Shown: positions 18,259 through 26,580, counted from the stretch's first letter. The stretch: DNA of 64,000 bases from an uncultured Clostridia bacterium (GCA_947627135.1 CANQUV010000008.1:21213-85212), one strand, 5' to 3'. Notes: generated from the sequence alone by a model not told the origin. Numbers and translations: made by a program.

Positions 18259-19674
18259 ATGGCTAACCAAAAAGACGAAAAATCAAAAACAGCAAAATTA
18301 AAAGATGAAATTCTTATGAAAAAGGATAAAGGAATAAAAATTGTTCCTAAAGAAGAAATTGAAAAAGCAGATGAATTTTGTAAAGGATATGTAAAATTTC
18401 TTGATAAATCACCTATGGAAAGAGAAGCAGTAAGATATTCTGTTGATCTGGCAAAAAAAGCCGGCTTTAAAGAATTCAAACAGGATACAAAATACAATGC
18501 AGGCGATAAGGTTTACTATATTAACAGAGATAAAGCGTTAGCTCTTGCTGTTATCGGCAAAAACGGAGTTAAAAACGGTGCAAAACTTGCTATTGCACAT
18601 ATAGACTCACCTAGAATCGACCTTAAACCAAATCCTCTTTATGAACAAAACAATCTTGCACTTTTTAAAACCCATTATTACGGCGGACTTAAAAAATATC
18701 AGTGGACAGCTATCCCCCTTACACTTCACGGAACTGTTGTTAAGCTTGACGGAACAAAGGTTGATATATGTTTAGGAGACAGCGAAGATGAACCTTGTTT
18801 CTGCATTACCGATTTGCTTCCTCATCTTGCACAGGAACAAAGTCAAAAAACAATGGCAAAAGCATTTACCGGAGAAGATTTAAATGTTCTTGTAGGATCT
18901 CGCCCTTATGATACGGAAGACGAAGAAAGCGATCTGGTTAAACTTAATGTTATGAGTATTCTCAATGAAAAATACGGAATTACCGAAGGTGATTTTCTAT
19001 CTGCAGAGCTATGCCTTATACCATCATTCAAAACAAGGGATATAGGTTTTGACAGAAGTATGATAGGCGGATACGGTCACGATGATAAGGTTTGCGCATA
19101 TCCTGCACTTATGGCAGCATTAGACGCTGAAATTCCTGAAAACACCTGTATTACCTACCTTACAGATAAAGAAGAAATAGGAAGCGACGGCAATACCGGT
19201 ATGCAAAGTGACTTTTTAAGATATTTTATTAACGATCTTGCAAAAATTGACGGTATTGAAGGATATCGTGCAATTTCTATGAGTAAATGTCTTTCTGCCG
19301 ATGTAAATGCAGCGTTCGACCCAACCTATCCTTCAGTTTATGAAGCTAATAACTGCTCTTACCTTAATAACGGAGTAATAATTTCAAAATATACAGGCCA
19401 CGGCGGAAAATACGATACTTCCGATGCTTCTGCGGAATATATGGGAGAAATCCGTACAATGCTTGAAAAGAATGATATTTTATGGCAGGTTGGCGAGCTT
19501 GGTAAGGTTGACCAAGGCGGCGGAGGAACAATTGCAAAGTATGTAGCAAATATGAATGTTGATGTTGTAGATTTAGGCGTTCCAGTATTATCAATGCACG
19601 CCCCTTTTGAAATTGTCTCAAAATTAGATGTATATATGGCATACAGAGCATTTTATGCATTTTTTATGAATTAA
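18259..19674 (+). CDS. M18 family aspartyl aminopeptidase
   Basis: A zinc metallo-aminopeptidase of the M18/M42 fold that removes N-terminal residues from peptides. The 471-residue protein has the metal-site motifs AIAHIDSPR near residue 114 and YGHDDKVCAYPAL near 273, the catalytic TDKEEIGSDGNTG near 305 and a C-terminal VPVLSMHAPFE with the last metal histidine. TTGGAGG precedes the ATG. It probably ends the transcript that starts at prfA. Confidence 0.93.
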   Translation: MANQKDEKSKTAKLKDEILMKKDKGIKIVPKEEIEKADEFCKGYVKFLDKSPMEREAVRYSVDLAKKAGFKEFKQDTKYNAGDKVYYINRDKALALAVIGKNGVKNGAKLAIAHIDSPRIDLKPNPLYEQNNLALFKTHYYGGLKKYQWTAIPLTLHGTVVKLDGTKVDICLGDSEDEPCFCITDLLPHLAQEQSQKTMAKAFTGEDLNVLVGSRPYDTEDEESDLVKLNVMSILNEKYGITEGDFLSAELCLIPSFKTRDIGFDRSMIGGYGHDDKVCAYPALMAALDAEIPENTCITYLTDKEEIGSDGNTGMQSDFLRYFINDLAKIDGIEGYRAISMSKCLSADVNAAFDPTYPSVYEANNCSYLNNGVIISKYTGHGGKYDTSDASAEYMGEIRTMLEKNDILWQVGELGKVDQGGGGTIAKYVANMNVDVVDLGVPVLSMHAPFEIVSKLDVYMAYRAFYAFFMN

Positions 19675-19733
19675 AATTAAGTATTACAATAAACTATAAT
19701 TTTAAGTAACTCATAATTTATAAAAATTATACT

Positions 19734-19762
19734 TGCAATTACCAATTAAATATGATAGAATA
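19734..19762 (+). promoter_or_regulatory. Promoter of tRNA-Arg
   Basis: TTGCAA, a 17-bp spacer and TAGAAT (19757-19762) lie just before a 9-bp hairpin (AAGCGGTTT/AAACCGCTT, 19766-19787) and the tRNA 5' end at 19790. The hairpin would be the 5' leader of the precursor. Confidence 0.6.
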
Positions 19763-19789
19763 GTCAAGCGGTTTAAAAAAACCGCTTAT

Positions 19790-19866
19790 GCGCTGATAGC
19801 TCAGCTGGATAGAGTGACTGGCTACGAACCAGTAGGTCGGGGGTTCGAGTCCCTTTCAGCGCGCCA
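19790..19866 (+). tRNA. tRNA-Arg (anticodon ACG)
   Basis: A complete 77-nt cloverleaf with encoded CCA. The acceptor GCGCTGA/TCAGCGC pairs over 7 bp, the anticodon stem ACTGG/CCAGT encloses CTACGAA (anticodon ACG, wobble A expected to become inosine), and the T-loop is TTCGAGT. The T-stem GGGGG/CCCTT contains two G-U pairs. The last 14 nt are repeated downstream as part of a 195-bp tandem array. Confidence 0.96.
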
Positions 19867-20259
19867 ATGGAAAACGGACGGTGTAATGCACTGTCCGTTT
19901 TTCGTTTATATTATTGCTGAAAGGGACTCGAACGAGCGTTAAGAAAATGTCACAGTGTGACATTTTTAGCTCGATGCGAAGATGATACTTTTCCAGCATA
20001 AACACGTCCAAAATGACGAAATGAAAGTTTTATTACAAATAAACATACTTTCAGCGCGCCAATGGAAAACGGACGGTGTAATGCACTGTCCGTTTTTCGT
20101 TTATATTATTGCTGAAAGGGACTCGAACGAGCGTTAAGAAAATGTCACAGTGTGACATTTTTAGCTCGATGCGAAGATGATACTTTTCCAGCATAAACAC
20201 GCCCAAAATAGCGAAATGAAAGTTTTATTACAAATAAACATACTTTCAGCGCGCCAATG
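19853..20259 (+). repeat. Two 195-bp tandem repeats fused to the tRNA-Arg 3' end
   Basis: Units at 19856-20050 and 20051-20245 differ at only three positions (near 20010-20025 against 20205-20220). A third start, TCAGCGCGCCAATG, follows at 20246-20259. Each unit contains (i) the tRNA 3' end with CCA, (ii) a 13-bp hairpin AAAACGGACGGTG/CACTGTCCGTTTT with a T-tail, (iii) an inverted 18-nt copy of the tRNA T-arm/acceptor (GCTGAAAGGGACTCGAAC at 19916-19933 and 20111-20128), and (iv) a second hairpin centred on GTCACAGTGTGAC. The 17-nt sequence CTTTCAGCGCGCCAATG marks all three junctions like an attachment core. Confidence 0.9.
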
Positions 20260-20264
20260 AAAAG

Positions 20265-20310
20265 CCGCATTAGAAAGCCGTTTATAAGCTTTTTAGTGCG
20301 GTCCTTTTTT
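20265..20310 (+). terminator. Terminator, probably the original one of tRNA-Arg
   Basis: CCGCATTAGAAAGC (20265-20278) pairs fully with GCTTTTTAGTGCGG (20288-20301), then TCCTTTTTT. It follows directly after the last partial repeat, so the 195-bp units appear to have been inserted between the tRNA and this terminator. Confidence 0.75.
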
Positions 20311-20442
20311 GTTTAAAAATCCGTTAAAACAGTCTTAAAAATATTTAAAACCGCTAAGAATATTAGTTAAAAGGTTAGTAAAATATTAATAAAAAAAATA
20401 GTTTATAAAACAAACAACATAACCTACACAGAAAATACACAA

Positions 20443-20474
20443 TAAAAAATCCCACACTTCATAAGAAATGTGGG
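20443..20474 (-). terminator. Terminator after the dockerin gene
   Basis: On the minus strand CCCACATTTC and GAAGTGTGGG pair over 10 bp around TTAT, followed by ATTTTTTATT. Confidence 0.8.
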
Positions 20475-20492
20475 AGTAAAATAGGATTTATT

Positions 20493-20807
20493 TTAATAAA
20501 CAAAAAAATCACCGGTTGGAAAACCTGTAATGATTCCGCTTAACAATTTTTGTATAAGAATTGCATCAGAAATAGTAACTTGACCGCTTGCATCAACATC
20601 TGCCGCAATTTTTTGATAAGTATCAAATTCAACGATACCTGTTATATTTTTTTGAATTAATTCTACATCGGCCTGACTGATTACACCATCATTGTTTACA
20701 TCACCGTATAACCTTCTTGTTAATGCACCGGTTGATACAATAGCAATACTAAACATTGTTGCAAAAATACAAATAACTGCTATTGTCTTTTTGATTGTTT
20801 TTTTCAT
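20493..20807 (-). CDS. Small secreted protein consisting of a dockerin type I domain
   Basis: The ATG at 20807 has GAGGTG at a good distance. The 104-residue product has a signal peptide (basic MKKTIKKT, then a hydrophobic core ending near STGA) and then little else than a dockerin: two calcium loops, DVNNDGVISQADV and DVDASGQVTISDA, each followed by a helix (ELIQK, ILIQK). Dockerins bind cohesin modules of scaffoldins in cellulosome-like complexes. A stand-alone dockerin without a catalytic module is unusual, and no cohesin gene is nearby. It has its own terminator and appears monocistronic. Confidence 0.85.
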   Translation of the reverse strand: MKKTIKKTIAVICIFATMFSIAIVSTGALTRRLYGDVNNDGVISQADVELIQKNITGIVEFDTYQKIAADVDASGQVTISDAILIQKLLSGIITGFPTGDFFVY

Positions 20808-21150
20808 AAAAATACACCTCACAGTAAATTAAACTTTTGTTTATATAAATTGTAGCATATAAAATTTATTATGTGAAGTATTTTTACTATTTTTGTAACA
20901 ATTTACAATTTTTGGTTATTTATTTGTATAATATATCTAATAAATATTTTTAATTAAGAAAATTTAGAAATAGTTTTACACAATACATACCATGTTAGAT
21001 TTATTATAAAAGTAAAATAAGTATTATTTTATACTTATACTACACTCCATTTATTTTCTTATAAAATATAAATCATATATTTAGATATTCACATTTTGCA
21101 TATTATATGCTATACTGTATGAGTATATATATTTAGAATGAAGTGATTAA
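20808..21150. other. AT-rich divergent intergenic region
   Basis: About 340 nt between the dockerin gene and proB. I find no open frame with a ribosome site, no T-box or riboswitch core and no tRNA. It should hold the promoters of both genes; only the proB one is convincing (21088-21116). Confidence 0.6.
21088..21116 (+). promoter_or_regulatory. Promoter of proBA
   Basis: TTCACA, a 17-bp spacer and TATACT lie 35 nt before the proB start. No proline T-box (no GGTGG antiterminator core) is present. Confidence 0.55.
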
Positions 21151-21942
21151 ATGGAAGAAAATAAAATTGTTGTAAAGGTAGGAACCTCTACACTGACTTA
21201 CGAAAATGGAAAAATAAATTACCGACGAATCGAGCATCTTTGCAAGGTACTTGCAGATTTACAAAATCAGGGCAATAAAATAGTTCTTGTTTCTTCAGGA
21301 GCTATCGGAATCGGAGTTGGTAAATTGGGATTAAAACACCGTCCGACAGAAACAAAAGAAAAACAGGCATTAGCTGCAATCGGACAATGCGAGCTTATGT
21401 TTATGTATGACAAGATATTCGGAGAATACAATCATACGATAGCACAAATTCTTCTTACAAAATACGATGTTGAAACTGTACAGAAGCGCCAGAATATACT
21501 TAATTCAATGGAAACTTTGCTTGACATGGATATAATACCTATAATAAATGAAAACGACACAGTTGCAATTGATGAACTTGAAGGTGCAAATATAGGTGAT
21601 AATGATATGCTGTCAGCTATTGTTGCAAAGCTTATTTCTGCGGAAAAGCTGATTATTCTAACTGATATTGACGGTCTTTACGATAAAAACCCAAAAACCT
21701 GTCCGGATGCAAAAAAGATTGAAGTAGTTGAAGAAATCACAGAAGAAATTATGTCAATGGCAAAAGGGACAGGCTCAAACCGGGGAACCGGAGGCATGAT
21801 AACAAAGTTATCTGCCGCATCTTATGCAACCGAAGCAGATATTGACTGTTATGTAGTAAACGGAGAAGACCCATCTGTATTATACGATATTACAGAGGGG
21901 AAAAATATTGGTACATTATTTAAAAGAAGGTGTAGGATATGA
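21151..21942 (+). CDS. proB: Glutamate 5-kinase
   Basis: First step of proline synthesis: phosphorylates glutamate. The 263-residue protein is the amino-acid-kinase domain alone (VVKVGTSTLTY, LVSSGAIGIGVGKLG, NENDTVA, ILTDIDGLYDKNP, GTGGMITKLSAA). The C-terminal PUA domain found in E. coli ProB is absent, a common short form. The ribosome site is weak. It overlaps proA as ATGA. Confidence 0.96.
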   Translation: MEENKIVVKVGTSTLTYENGKINYRRIEHLCKVLADLQNQGNKIVLVSSGAIGIGVGKLGLKHRPTETKEKQALAAIGQCELMFMYDKIFGEYNHTIAQILLTKYDVETVQKRQNILNSMETLLDMDIIPIINENDTVAIDELEGANIGDNDMLSAIVAKLISAEKLIILTDIDGLYDKNPKTCPDAKKIEVVEEITEEIMSMAKGTGSNRGTGGMITKLSAASYATEADIDCYVVNGEDPSVLYDITEGKNIGTLFKRRCRI

Positions 21943-23183
21943 CTGTTATTGAAACAATGGGAAAAAATGCAAAAGAAGCCGCAAGAGTTTTAGCGGTTGC
22001 AGGGGCATTAAAAAACAAAGCGTTGCAGGCAGTTGCAGACGCATTAATTGAAAACACTGATAAAATTGTAAAAGCAAACGATATAGATTTGGAAAACGGT
22101 AAAAACGCAGGATTAACTGCATCACTTCTTGACAGGTTAAAGCTTGGCAGCGACAGAATAAAAGCCATGGCTGAAGGAGTAAGAAAGGTTGCGTCTATTG
22201 CAGATCCTGTCGGAACGGTAGTAAGCGGTTACAAAACAGACAACGGAATGGAAATTACAAAAGTAAAGGTACCAATGGGAGTTATTGGAATCATATACGA
22301 AGCACGCCCTAATGTAACGGCAGATGCTGCTGCACTTTGCTTAAAGTCAGGTAATGCAGTAATTTTAAGAGGAGGCAAAGAGGCAATCAACTCGAATAAA
22401 GCGATTGCTGAAATCATGAGAGATGCAGTTGAGCAGGCAGGCCTTCCCAAAGACAGTATTCAGCTGATTGTTGACACTACCAGACAAAGTTCTGTTGAAC
22501 TTATGAACTTAACTGATTATCTTGATGTTTTAATACCCAGAGGCGGGGCAGGCTTAATTAAAGCAGTTGTAGAAAATGCAAAGGTACCTGTTATTGAAAC
22601 AGGCGTAGGAAACTGTCATGTTTATGTTGATGAAAGCGCCGACCTTGAAATGGCGGCAGATATTATTTATAATGCAAAGACTTCCCGACCTTCTGTCTGC
22701 AACGCTATTGAAACGATCCTAATAAATAAAAACATAGCAAAAGAAGCCTTACCTAAAATCAAGGCAAGGCTTGATAAAAAAAATGTAGAAATCAGAGGAT
22801 GTGAATACACAAGAGAAATACTGGGCAACGATATTATCCCTGCGAGTGATGAGGATTACAAAACAGAATTTCTTGATTATATAATTGCGTGCAAGGTTGT
22901 AGAAAATATCGACAGTGCCATTGAGCATATTGCAAAATACAGCAGTGGTCACAGTGAATGTATAGTTACTGAAAACTATGAAAATGCAAATAAATTCACA
23001 TCTGCTGTTGATTCTGCCGCAGTATATGTAAATGCATCCACAAGATTTACTGACGGCGGAGAATTCGGACTGGGTGCAGAAATCGGAATATCAACTCAAA
23101 AGCTCCACGCAAGAGGACCAATGGGAGTTAATGAACTTACAAGCACAAAGTTCATTATCCGAGGCAACGGACAAATCAGATAA
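21939..23183 (+). CDS. proA: Glutamate-5-semialdehyde dehydrogenase (gamma-glutamyl phosphate reductase)
   Basis: Reduces glutamyl-5-phosphate to the semialdehyde with NADPH. The 414-residue length is standard. Seen are GVIGIIYEARPNVTADAAALC, the cofactor-region AVILRGGKEA, VIETGVGNCHVYVD and the catalytic cysteine in TSRPSVCNAIET. It is coupled to proB by ATGA. Its last 8 bp overlap the end of a convergent small gene. Confidence 0.97.
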   Translation: MTVIETMGKNAKEAARVLAVAGALKNKALQAVADALIENTDKIVKANDIDLENGKNAGLTASLLDRLKLGSDRIKAMAEGVRKVASIADPVGTVVSGYKTDNGMEITKVKVPMGVIGIIYEARPNVTADAAALCLKSGNAVILRGGKEAINSNKAIAEIMRDAVEQAGLPKDSIQLIVDTTRQSSVELMNLTDYLDVLIPRGGAGLIKAVVENAKVPVIETGVGNCHVYVDESADLEMAADIIYNAKTSRPSVCNAIETILINKNIAKEALPKIKARLDKKNVEIRGCEYTREILGNDIIPASDEDYKTEFLDYIIACKVVENIDSAIEHIAKYSSGHSECIVTENYENANKFTSAVDSAAVYVNASTRFTDGGEFGLGAEIGISTQKLHARGPMGVNELTSTKFIIRGNGQIR

Positions 23184-23562
23184 GAAGATAAATAAGTGCT
23201 AAAAGCAGGTTTTGATTTGCACCGTCCCCTGCAAGGAGAACAATAAGCAAAAGAATTAAATTTTGTTCTTTGTCCTTTAGAAGAATATCTATGGGATTTT
23301 TAATATTACTTGTTGTGTTATGATTTATTACATTCCTAGGGATTTCTAAATTTTGAGAGATTTTATTTTCTTTCATATTCTCATCAATTTGTTCATGTAA
23401 TTCATCTGTATTCTGTGTTTTTTGAGGTTCAGCCGCATTTTTTGTGTTTTGAGATTTAGTTGTTACATTAGGCATTTTTTGAGCTCTGCTTTGATTAACT
23501 CTTGACTGCATAGCCTGAACACGTCTCATTGCTTCTTGCTGCATAGGGTCTATTGTTGGCAT
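23176..23562 (-). CDS. Small unrecognised protein with hydrophobic C-terminus
   Basis: A 128-residue protein with a good AGGAGG site. The first 90 residues are polar and rich in Q, N, K and T, beginning with a helix MQQEAMRRVQAMQSRVNQS. The last 30 residues are strongly hydrophobic (LILLLIVLLAGD, LLLALIYLLI), possibly a hairpin-like membrane anchor. It is the last of three adjacent small genes on this strand and overlaps the proA 3' end by 8 bp convergently. I cannot assign a function. Confidence 0.6.
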   Translation of the reverse strand: MPTIDPMQQEAMRRVQAMQSRVNQSRAQKMPNVTTKSQNTKNAAEPQKTQNTDELHEQIDENMKENKISQNLEIPRNVINHNTTSNIKNPIDILLKDKEQNLILLLIVLLAGDGANQNLLLALIYLLI

Positions 23563-23572
23563 GGCTTACCTC

Positions 23573-23938
23573 CTAAAACAAACCGCCGTTTTTTAAAAGC
23601 GGCAAAACTTTCATAAATTGGAGCATTCTTTTTGCATCATCAAGTTTTTTTCTTTTTTCTTCACTTAAAAACGGACGCAACGCCATTAAAAGACGTGTTG
23701 TTTCATCTTCCTGCTTTACCATATTTAAAATCGGCATTATTTTTGTTATACTTGAAAGTGTGTCATTTCCTAAAAGTGAGGTTAAATCATTTTGAGGTAC
23801 TTCAGGCAACTTAGGTTTTTCTTCCGAAGCATTCAAATTACTATTGGAAAGTCCAAGCTGTTCTCCAAGACTTTGGATCTGCTTAAGTGCCTCCGGGTCA
23901 GACATTATCTGACTAATTGCGTTTTGTAAATCGTCCAT
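23573..23938 (-). CDS. Small unrecognised helical protein
   Basis: A 121-residue, mostly helical protein. It begins MDDLQNAISQIMSDPEALKQIQSLGEQLG, continues through a flexible proline/asparagine part, and ends in an amphipathic, basic region (FLSEEKRKKLDDAKRML) and KNGGLF. The motif DPEALKQIQSLGEQLG resembles DPETTKKLLQTPQAQALIKKFG in the neighbouring upstream protein, suggesting a shared short module. Such proteins occur in sporeforming Clostridia without assigned function. There are 10 nt to the next gene and 2 nt from the previous one. Confidence 0.62.
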   Translation of the reverse strand: MDDLQNAISQIMSDPEALKQIQSLGEQLGLSNSNLNASEEKPKLPEVPQNDLTSLLGNDTLSSITKIMPILNMVKQEDETTRLLMALRPFLSEEKRKKLDDAKRMLQFMKVLPLLKNGGLF

Positions 23939-23940
23939 AA

Positions 23941-24192
23941 TTATTTGTTGTTCTTATCCCCGAATTTTTTAATTAAAGCCTGTGCCTGCGGAGTTTGCAA
24001 AAGCTTTTTTGTAGTTTCGGGATCATTTAAAATATTTTTTATTTTATTAGCCTGTTGTGGGTCTAACCCTTTTAAAATTTTATTTACTTCACTTTCATTT
24101 GGCACAGCTGACGCCTGTTTCGGATCTTTATTCAACTTTTGAGTTAAATTATTTACAATTCTGTTAATCTGATCTTGATTACTGTTATTCAT
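23941..24192 (-). CDS. Small unrecognised N/Q/K-rich protein
   Basis: An 83-residue protein with GAGGTG before its ATG, first gene of the three-gene run. It has two helical segments, NRIVNNLTQKLNKDP and a C-terminal one with two short DP-starting repeats (GLDPQQANKIKNIL, NDPETTKKLLQTPQ). There is no signal peptide or membrane helix. A partner relationship with the next gene is suggested by their 2-nt spacing and shared DPE motif. The function is unknown. Confidence 0.6.
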   Translation of the reverse strand: MNNSNQDQINRIVNNLTQKLNKDPKQASAVPNESEVNKILKGLDPQQANKIKNILNDPETTKKLLQTPQAQALIKKFGDKNNK

Positions 24193-24251
24193 AAATAAAC
24201 ACCTCGTTTAATATTATGCAGGAATTATAAAATATATGAAAGGTTATTTAT

Positions 24252-24719
24252 ATGAGAATACTTGTTGTTTCTGATACACATGGAGATTTATATTCTTTAC
24301 AAAAAGCCGTAATACAGCAACCCTCTGCGGAAGTTGTAATTCACTGCGGAGACGGCGAAGAACAGGCACAATGGATAAAAGATAATTATAAAAATAAAAT
24401 GGTTATAACCGTTAAGGGTAACTGCGACTGGGGCAGCAGCTTAAATGTAGTCGAAGAAATAACTTTGGATGGCAAAAAAATACTTATTACCCACGGACAT
24501 TTATTCAATGCAAAATCAACCTATCAAAATTTGTTTTATGAAGCAAAGGATAAAAAAGCAGATATTGTATGCTTTGGACATACACATACACCAACGGAAA
24601 TATACGAAGACGGAATATATCTTTTTAATCCCGGAAGCTGCAGCGGTTACGGCGCAACCTACGGATACATTGATATTACACCGCAGGGGATAGTAACAAA
24701 TACTTTAAAAGTCGTGTGA
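24252..24719 (+). CDS. YfcE/MJ0936-type metallophosphodiesterase
   Basis: A 155-residue calcineurin-like phosphoesterase with the full metal-site set: SDTHGD near the start, HCGDGEE, KGNCDWG, ILITHGH and FGHTHTP. Family members hydrolyse phosphodiester bonds of small substrates with manganese. The natural substrate is unknown. The start has an AAAGG site. It is divergent from the three small genes and 63 nt before holB. Confidence 0.9.
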   Translation: MRILVVSDTHGDLYSLQKAVIQQPSAEVVIHCGDGEEQAQWIKDNYKNKMVITVKGNCDWGSSLNVVEEITLDGKKILITHGHLFNAKSTYQNLFYEAKDKKADIVCFGHTHTPTEIYEDGIYLFNPGSCSGYGATYGYIDITPQGIVTNTLKVV

Positions 24720-24788
24720 AATATTGCCTGTGGAATTTTAAAGTAAAATATGATAGAATACAGTTAGTAAAAGCACGGAGGTGTGATT

Positions 24789-25649
24789 TTGAATTTTCTT
24801 GATTTTAATATTAATTCTATGTTGAAAGAAGAATTACAGTCCCTAGAAAATCAAAATAAACTTCCCCACGCTATTATAATAAACGGCGGAAACGAAGAGG
24901 AAAGACTTAACACAGCAATTTTGCTTTCAATGTGGGCAACCTGTCGGGAGAGCGGAGAAATACCCTGCGGAAAATGCAAATCCTGTATAAACGCTAGGGC
25001 AAAAAACCACGAAGATGTTTATTTTGCAAAAAGCTTTGGAAAAACAGAAATATATAATGCAGAAGAAATGAAGCAGATAGCAAAAGATACTATTTTAAAG
25101 GCAAATTCAGCAAGAAACAAAGTATATATTTTTCTAAATGCCGATAAATCAATGCCTCCCATTTCACAGAATATGTTTTTAAAAACTCTTGAAGAACCGC
25201 CGGAAAATGTGTTGTTTATTCTTACAACACAAAACAGCAAAGCACTGCTTTCAACAATTTTATCAAGGGCAACAGTTTTTAATATACCTATAAAGGACAG
25301 CTTTCAGGCAGAAAACATTGAGCTTGCCAAAAACATAGTACAAGGGATAATAAATCCAATGGAAATAGATTTGCTTTACGCAACAGGAAAACTTACAAAA
25401 AAGCAGACTGCATTAGAAGTATTACCTGTTGTATCAAGGCTGTTAAGAGACGGAATAGCCTGTTCAATAGGAAGCGAATGTACCCTTGATGAAGATACAG
25501 GCAAAATTTTAGCAAAAAGACTTACAAAATCACGCCTTATAAGACTTATTGAACTTAACGAAAAGGCTATTGTTAAAATAAATCAAAATGTAAACTTAAA
25601 TTTGCTTGCCACATGGCTATGCGGAGAATACAGGAGGATTTCATGGTAG
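24789..25649 (+). CDS. holB: DNA polymerase III subunit delta'
   Basis: Clamp-loader subunit. The 286-residue AAA+ protein begins ANQLKNK-like with QNKLPHAIIINGG (a P-loop position without the lysine/threonine, normal for delta'), has the zinc cysteines CGKCKSC and the helix-sensor region PPISQNMFLKTLEEPPENVLFILTT in two adjoining parts. I chose a TTG at 24789, which lies 7 nt after GGAGG; the GTG at 24783 is only 1 nt from it. The 3' end overlaps ricT by 7 bp. Confidence 0.93.
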   Translation: MNFLDFNINSMLKEELQSLENQNKLPHAIIINGGNEEERLNTAILLSMWATCRESGEIPCGKCKSCINARAKNHEDVYFAKSFGKTEIYNAEEMKQIAKDTILKANSARNKVYIFLNADKSMPPISQNMFLKTLEEPPENVLFILTTQNSKALLSTILSRATVFNIPIKDSFQAENIELAKNIVQGIINPMEIDLLYATGKLTKKQTALEVLPVVSRLLRDGIACSIGSECTLDEDTGKILAKRLTKSRLIRLIELNEKAIVKINQNVNLNLLATWLCGEYRRISW

Positions 25650-26509
25650 AAGTAATCGGCGTAAGATTTAAAGATGTGGGCAAAGTATATTATTTTGACC
25701 CCGGTGAACATAAATTAAGCATTGACGATATGGTAATTGTAGAAACTGCAAGAGGGATCGAGTGCGGAACAGTTGCCCTTGAAAATAAGGAAGTATCGGA
25801 AGAAAGCATATCATCACCTTTAAAGCCTCTTATCAGAATTGCAACACCGGAAGATTTAAAACATTTAGAAGAAAACAGAGAAAAAGAGAAAAAGGCATTT
25901 AGTATTTGCGAGCAAAAGATTGCAGAGAACAAACTTGATATGAAGCTTGTAAATGTTGAATACACATTTGACAACAGTAAAATCTTATTTTATTTTACAG
26001 CTGAAGGCAGGGTAGATTTTAGAACATTGGTAAAAGATCTTGCGTCTGTTTTCAGAACAAGAATTGAGCTTAGACAAATAGGTGTTCGGGATGAAGCAAA
26101 AATGCTGGGAGGACTTGGAATTTGCGGAAAGCCGTTTTGCTGCAGCAGTTTTCTGGGAGAATTTCAGCCGGTATCAATTAAAATGGCGAAAGAGCAGGGA
26201 CTTTCTCTGTCACCCGTTAAGATATCCGGCACCTGCGGAAGACTTATGTGCTGTCTCAAATACGAACAGGAAGCATATACAGACCTTTTAAAGAGAACGC
26301 CAAAGATAGGAGCAATTGTTAATACTCCCGACGGAAAGGGACTTGTTGTAGATAACAACCTTATTGCAGGAACATTAAAGGTAAAGCTTAATAATACACC
26401 GGAAGATGCGGCACCTACTTCATATACCGTAAAGCAGGTAAAAATTCTTAAAGACGGTTATATCAAGATTGATAAGAAAGAGCTGGAAGAATTTAAGGGA
26501 CTAGAATAA
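25643..26509 (+). CDS. ricT: RicT (YaaT), PSP1-domain protein of the RNase Y-associated RicAFT complex
   Basis: The ATG at 25643 follows AGGAGG, so the longer frame from 25613 is not used. The 288-residue protein has the PSP1 C-terminal domain and a cysteine cluster (LGICGKPFCCSSF, then GTCGRLMCCLKYEQEA), matching the iron-sulfur-ligand region of RicT. In Bacillus, RicA-RicF-RicT partners RNase Y and is required for sporulation and competence. Placement directly after holB is conserved in Firmicutes. Confidence 0.92.
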   Translation: MVEVIGVRFKDVGKVYYFDPGEHKLSIDDMVIVETARGIECGTVALENKEVSEESISSPLKPLIRIATPEDLKHLEENREKEKKAFSICEQKIAENKLDMKLVNVEYTFDNSKILFYFTAEGRVDFRTLVKDLASVFRTRIELRQIGVRDEAKMLGGLGICGKPFCCSSFLGEFQPVSIKMAKEQGLSLSPVKISGTCGRLMCCLKYEQEAYTDLLKRTPKIGAIVNTPDGKGLVVDNNLIAGTLKVKLNNTPEDAAPTSYTVKQVKILKDGYIKIDKKELEEFKGLE

Positions 26510-26580
26510 TAAAAATGCTTTATATACTTTTTTACAAAAATAAGTAAAAAGATTTTACATACTTTTTTTCACTAAAGTAA

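Noticed and set aside
19733..19942. 69-residue open frame through the tRNA-Arg gene
   Set aside because: It is the well-known false frame made by reading across a tRNA (LIAQLDRVTGYEPVGRGFESL); the cloverleaf is complete.
19853..20259. CRISPR array
   Set aside because: The repeats are 195 bp, directly adjoining and without spacers, and no cas genes are present.
20823..21150. T-box leader for proBA
   Set aside because: No GGTGG antiterminator core, specifier-loop features or terminator; only a simple promoter is seen.
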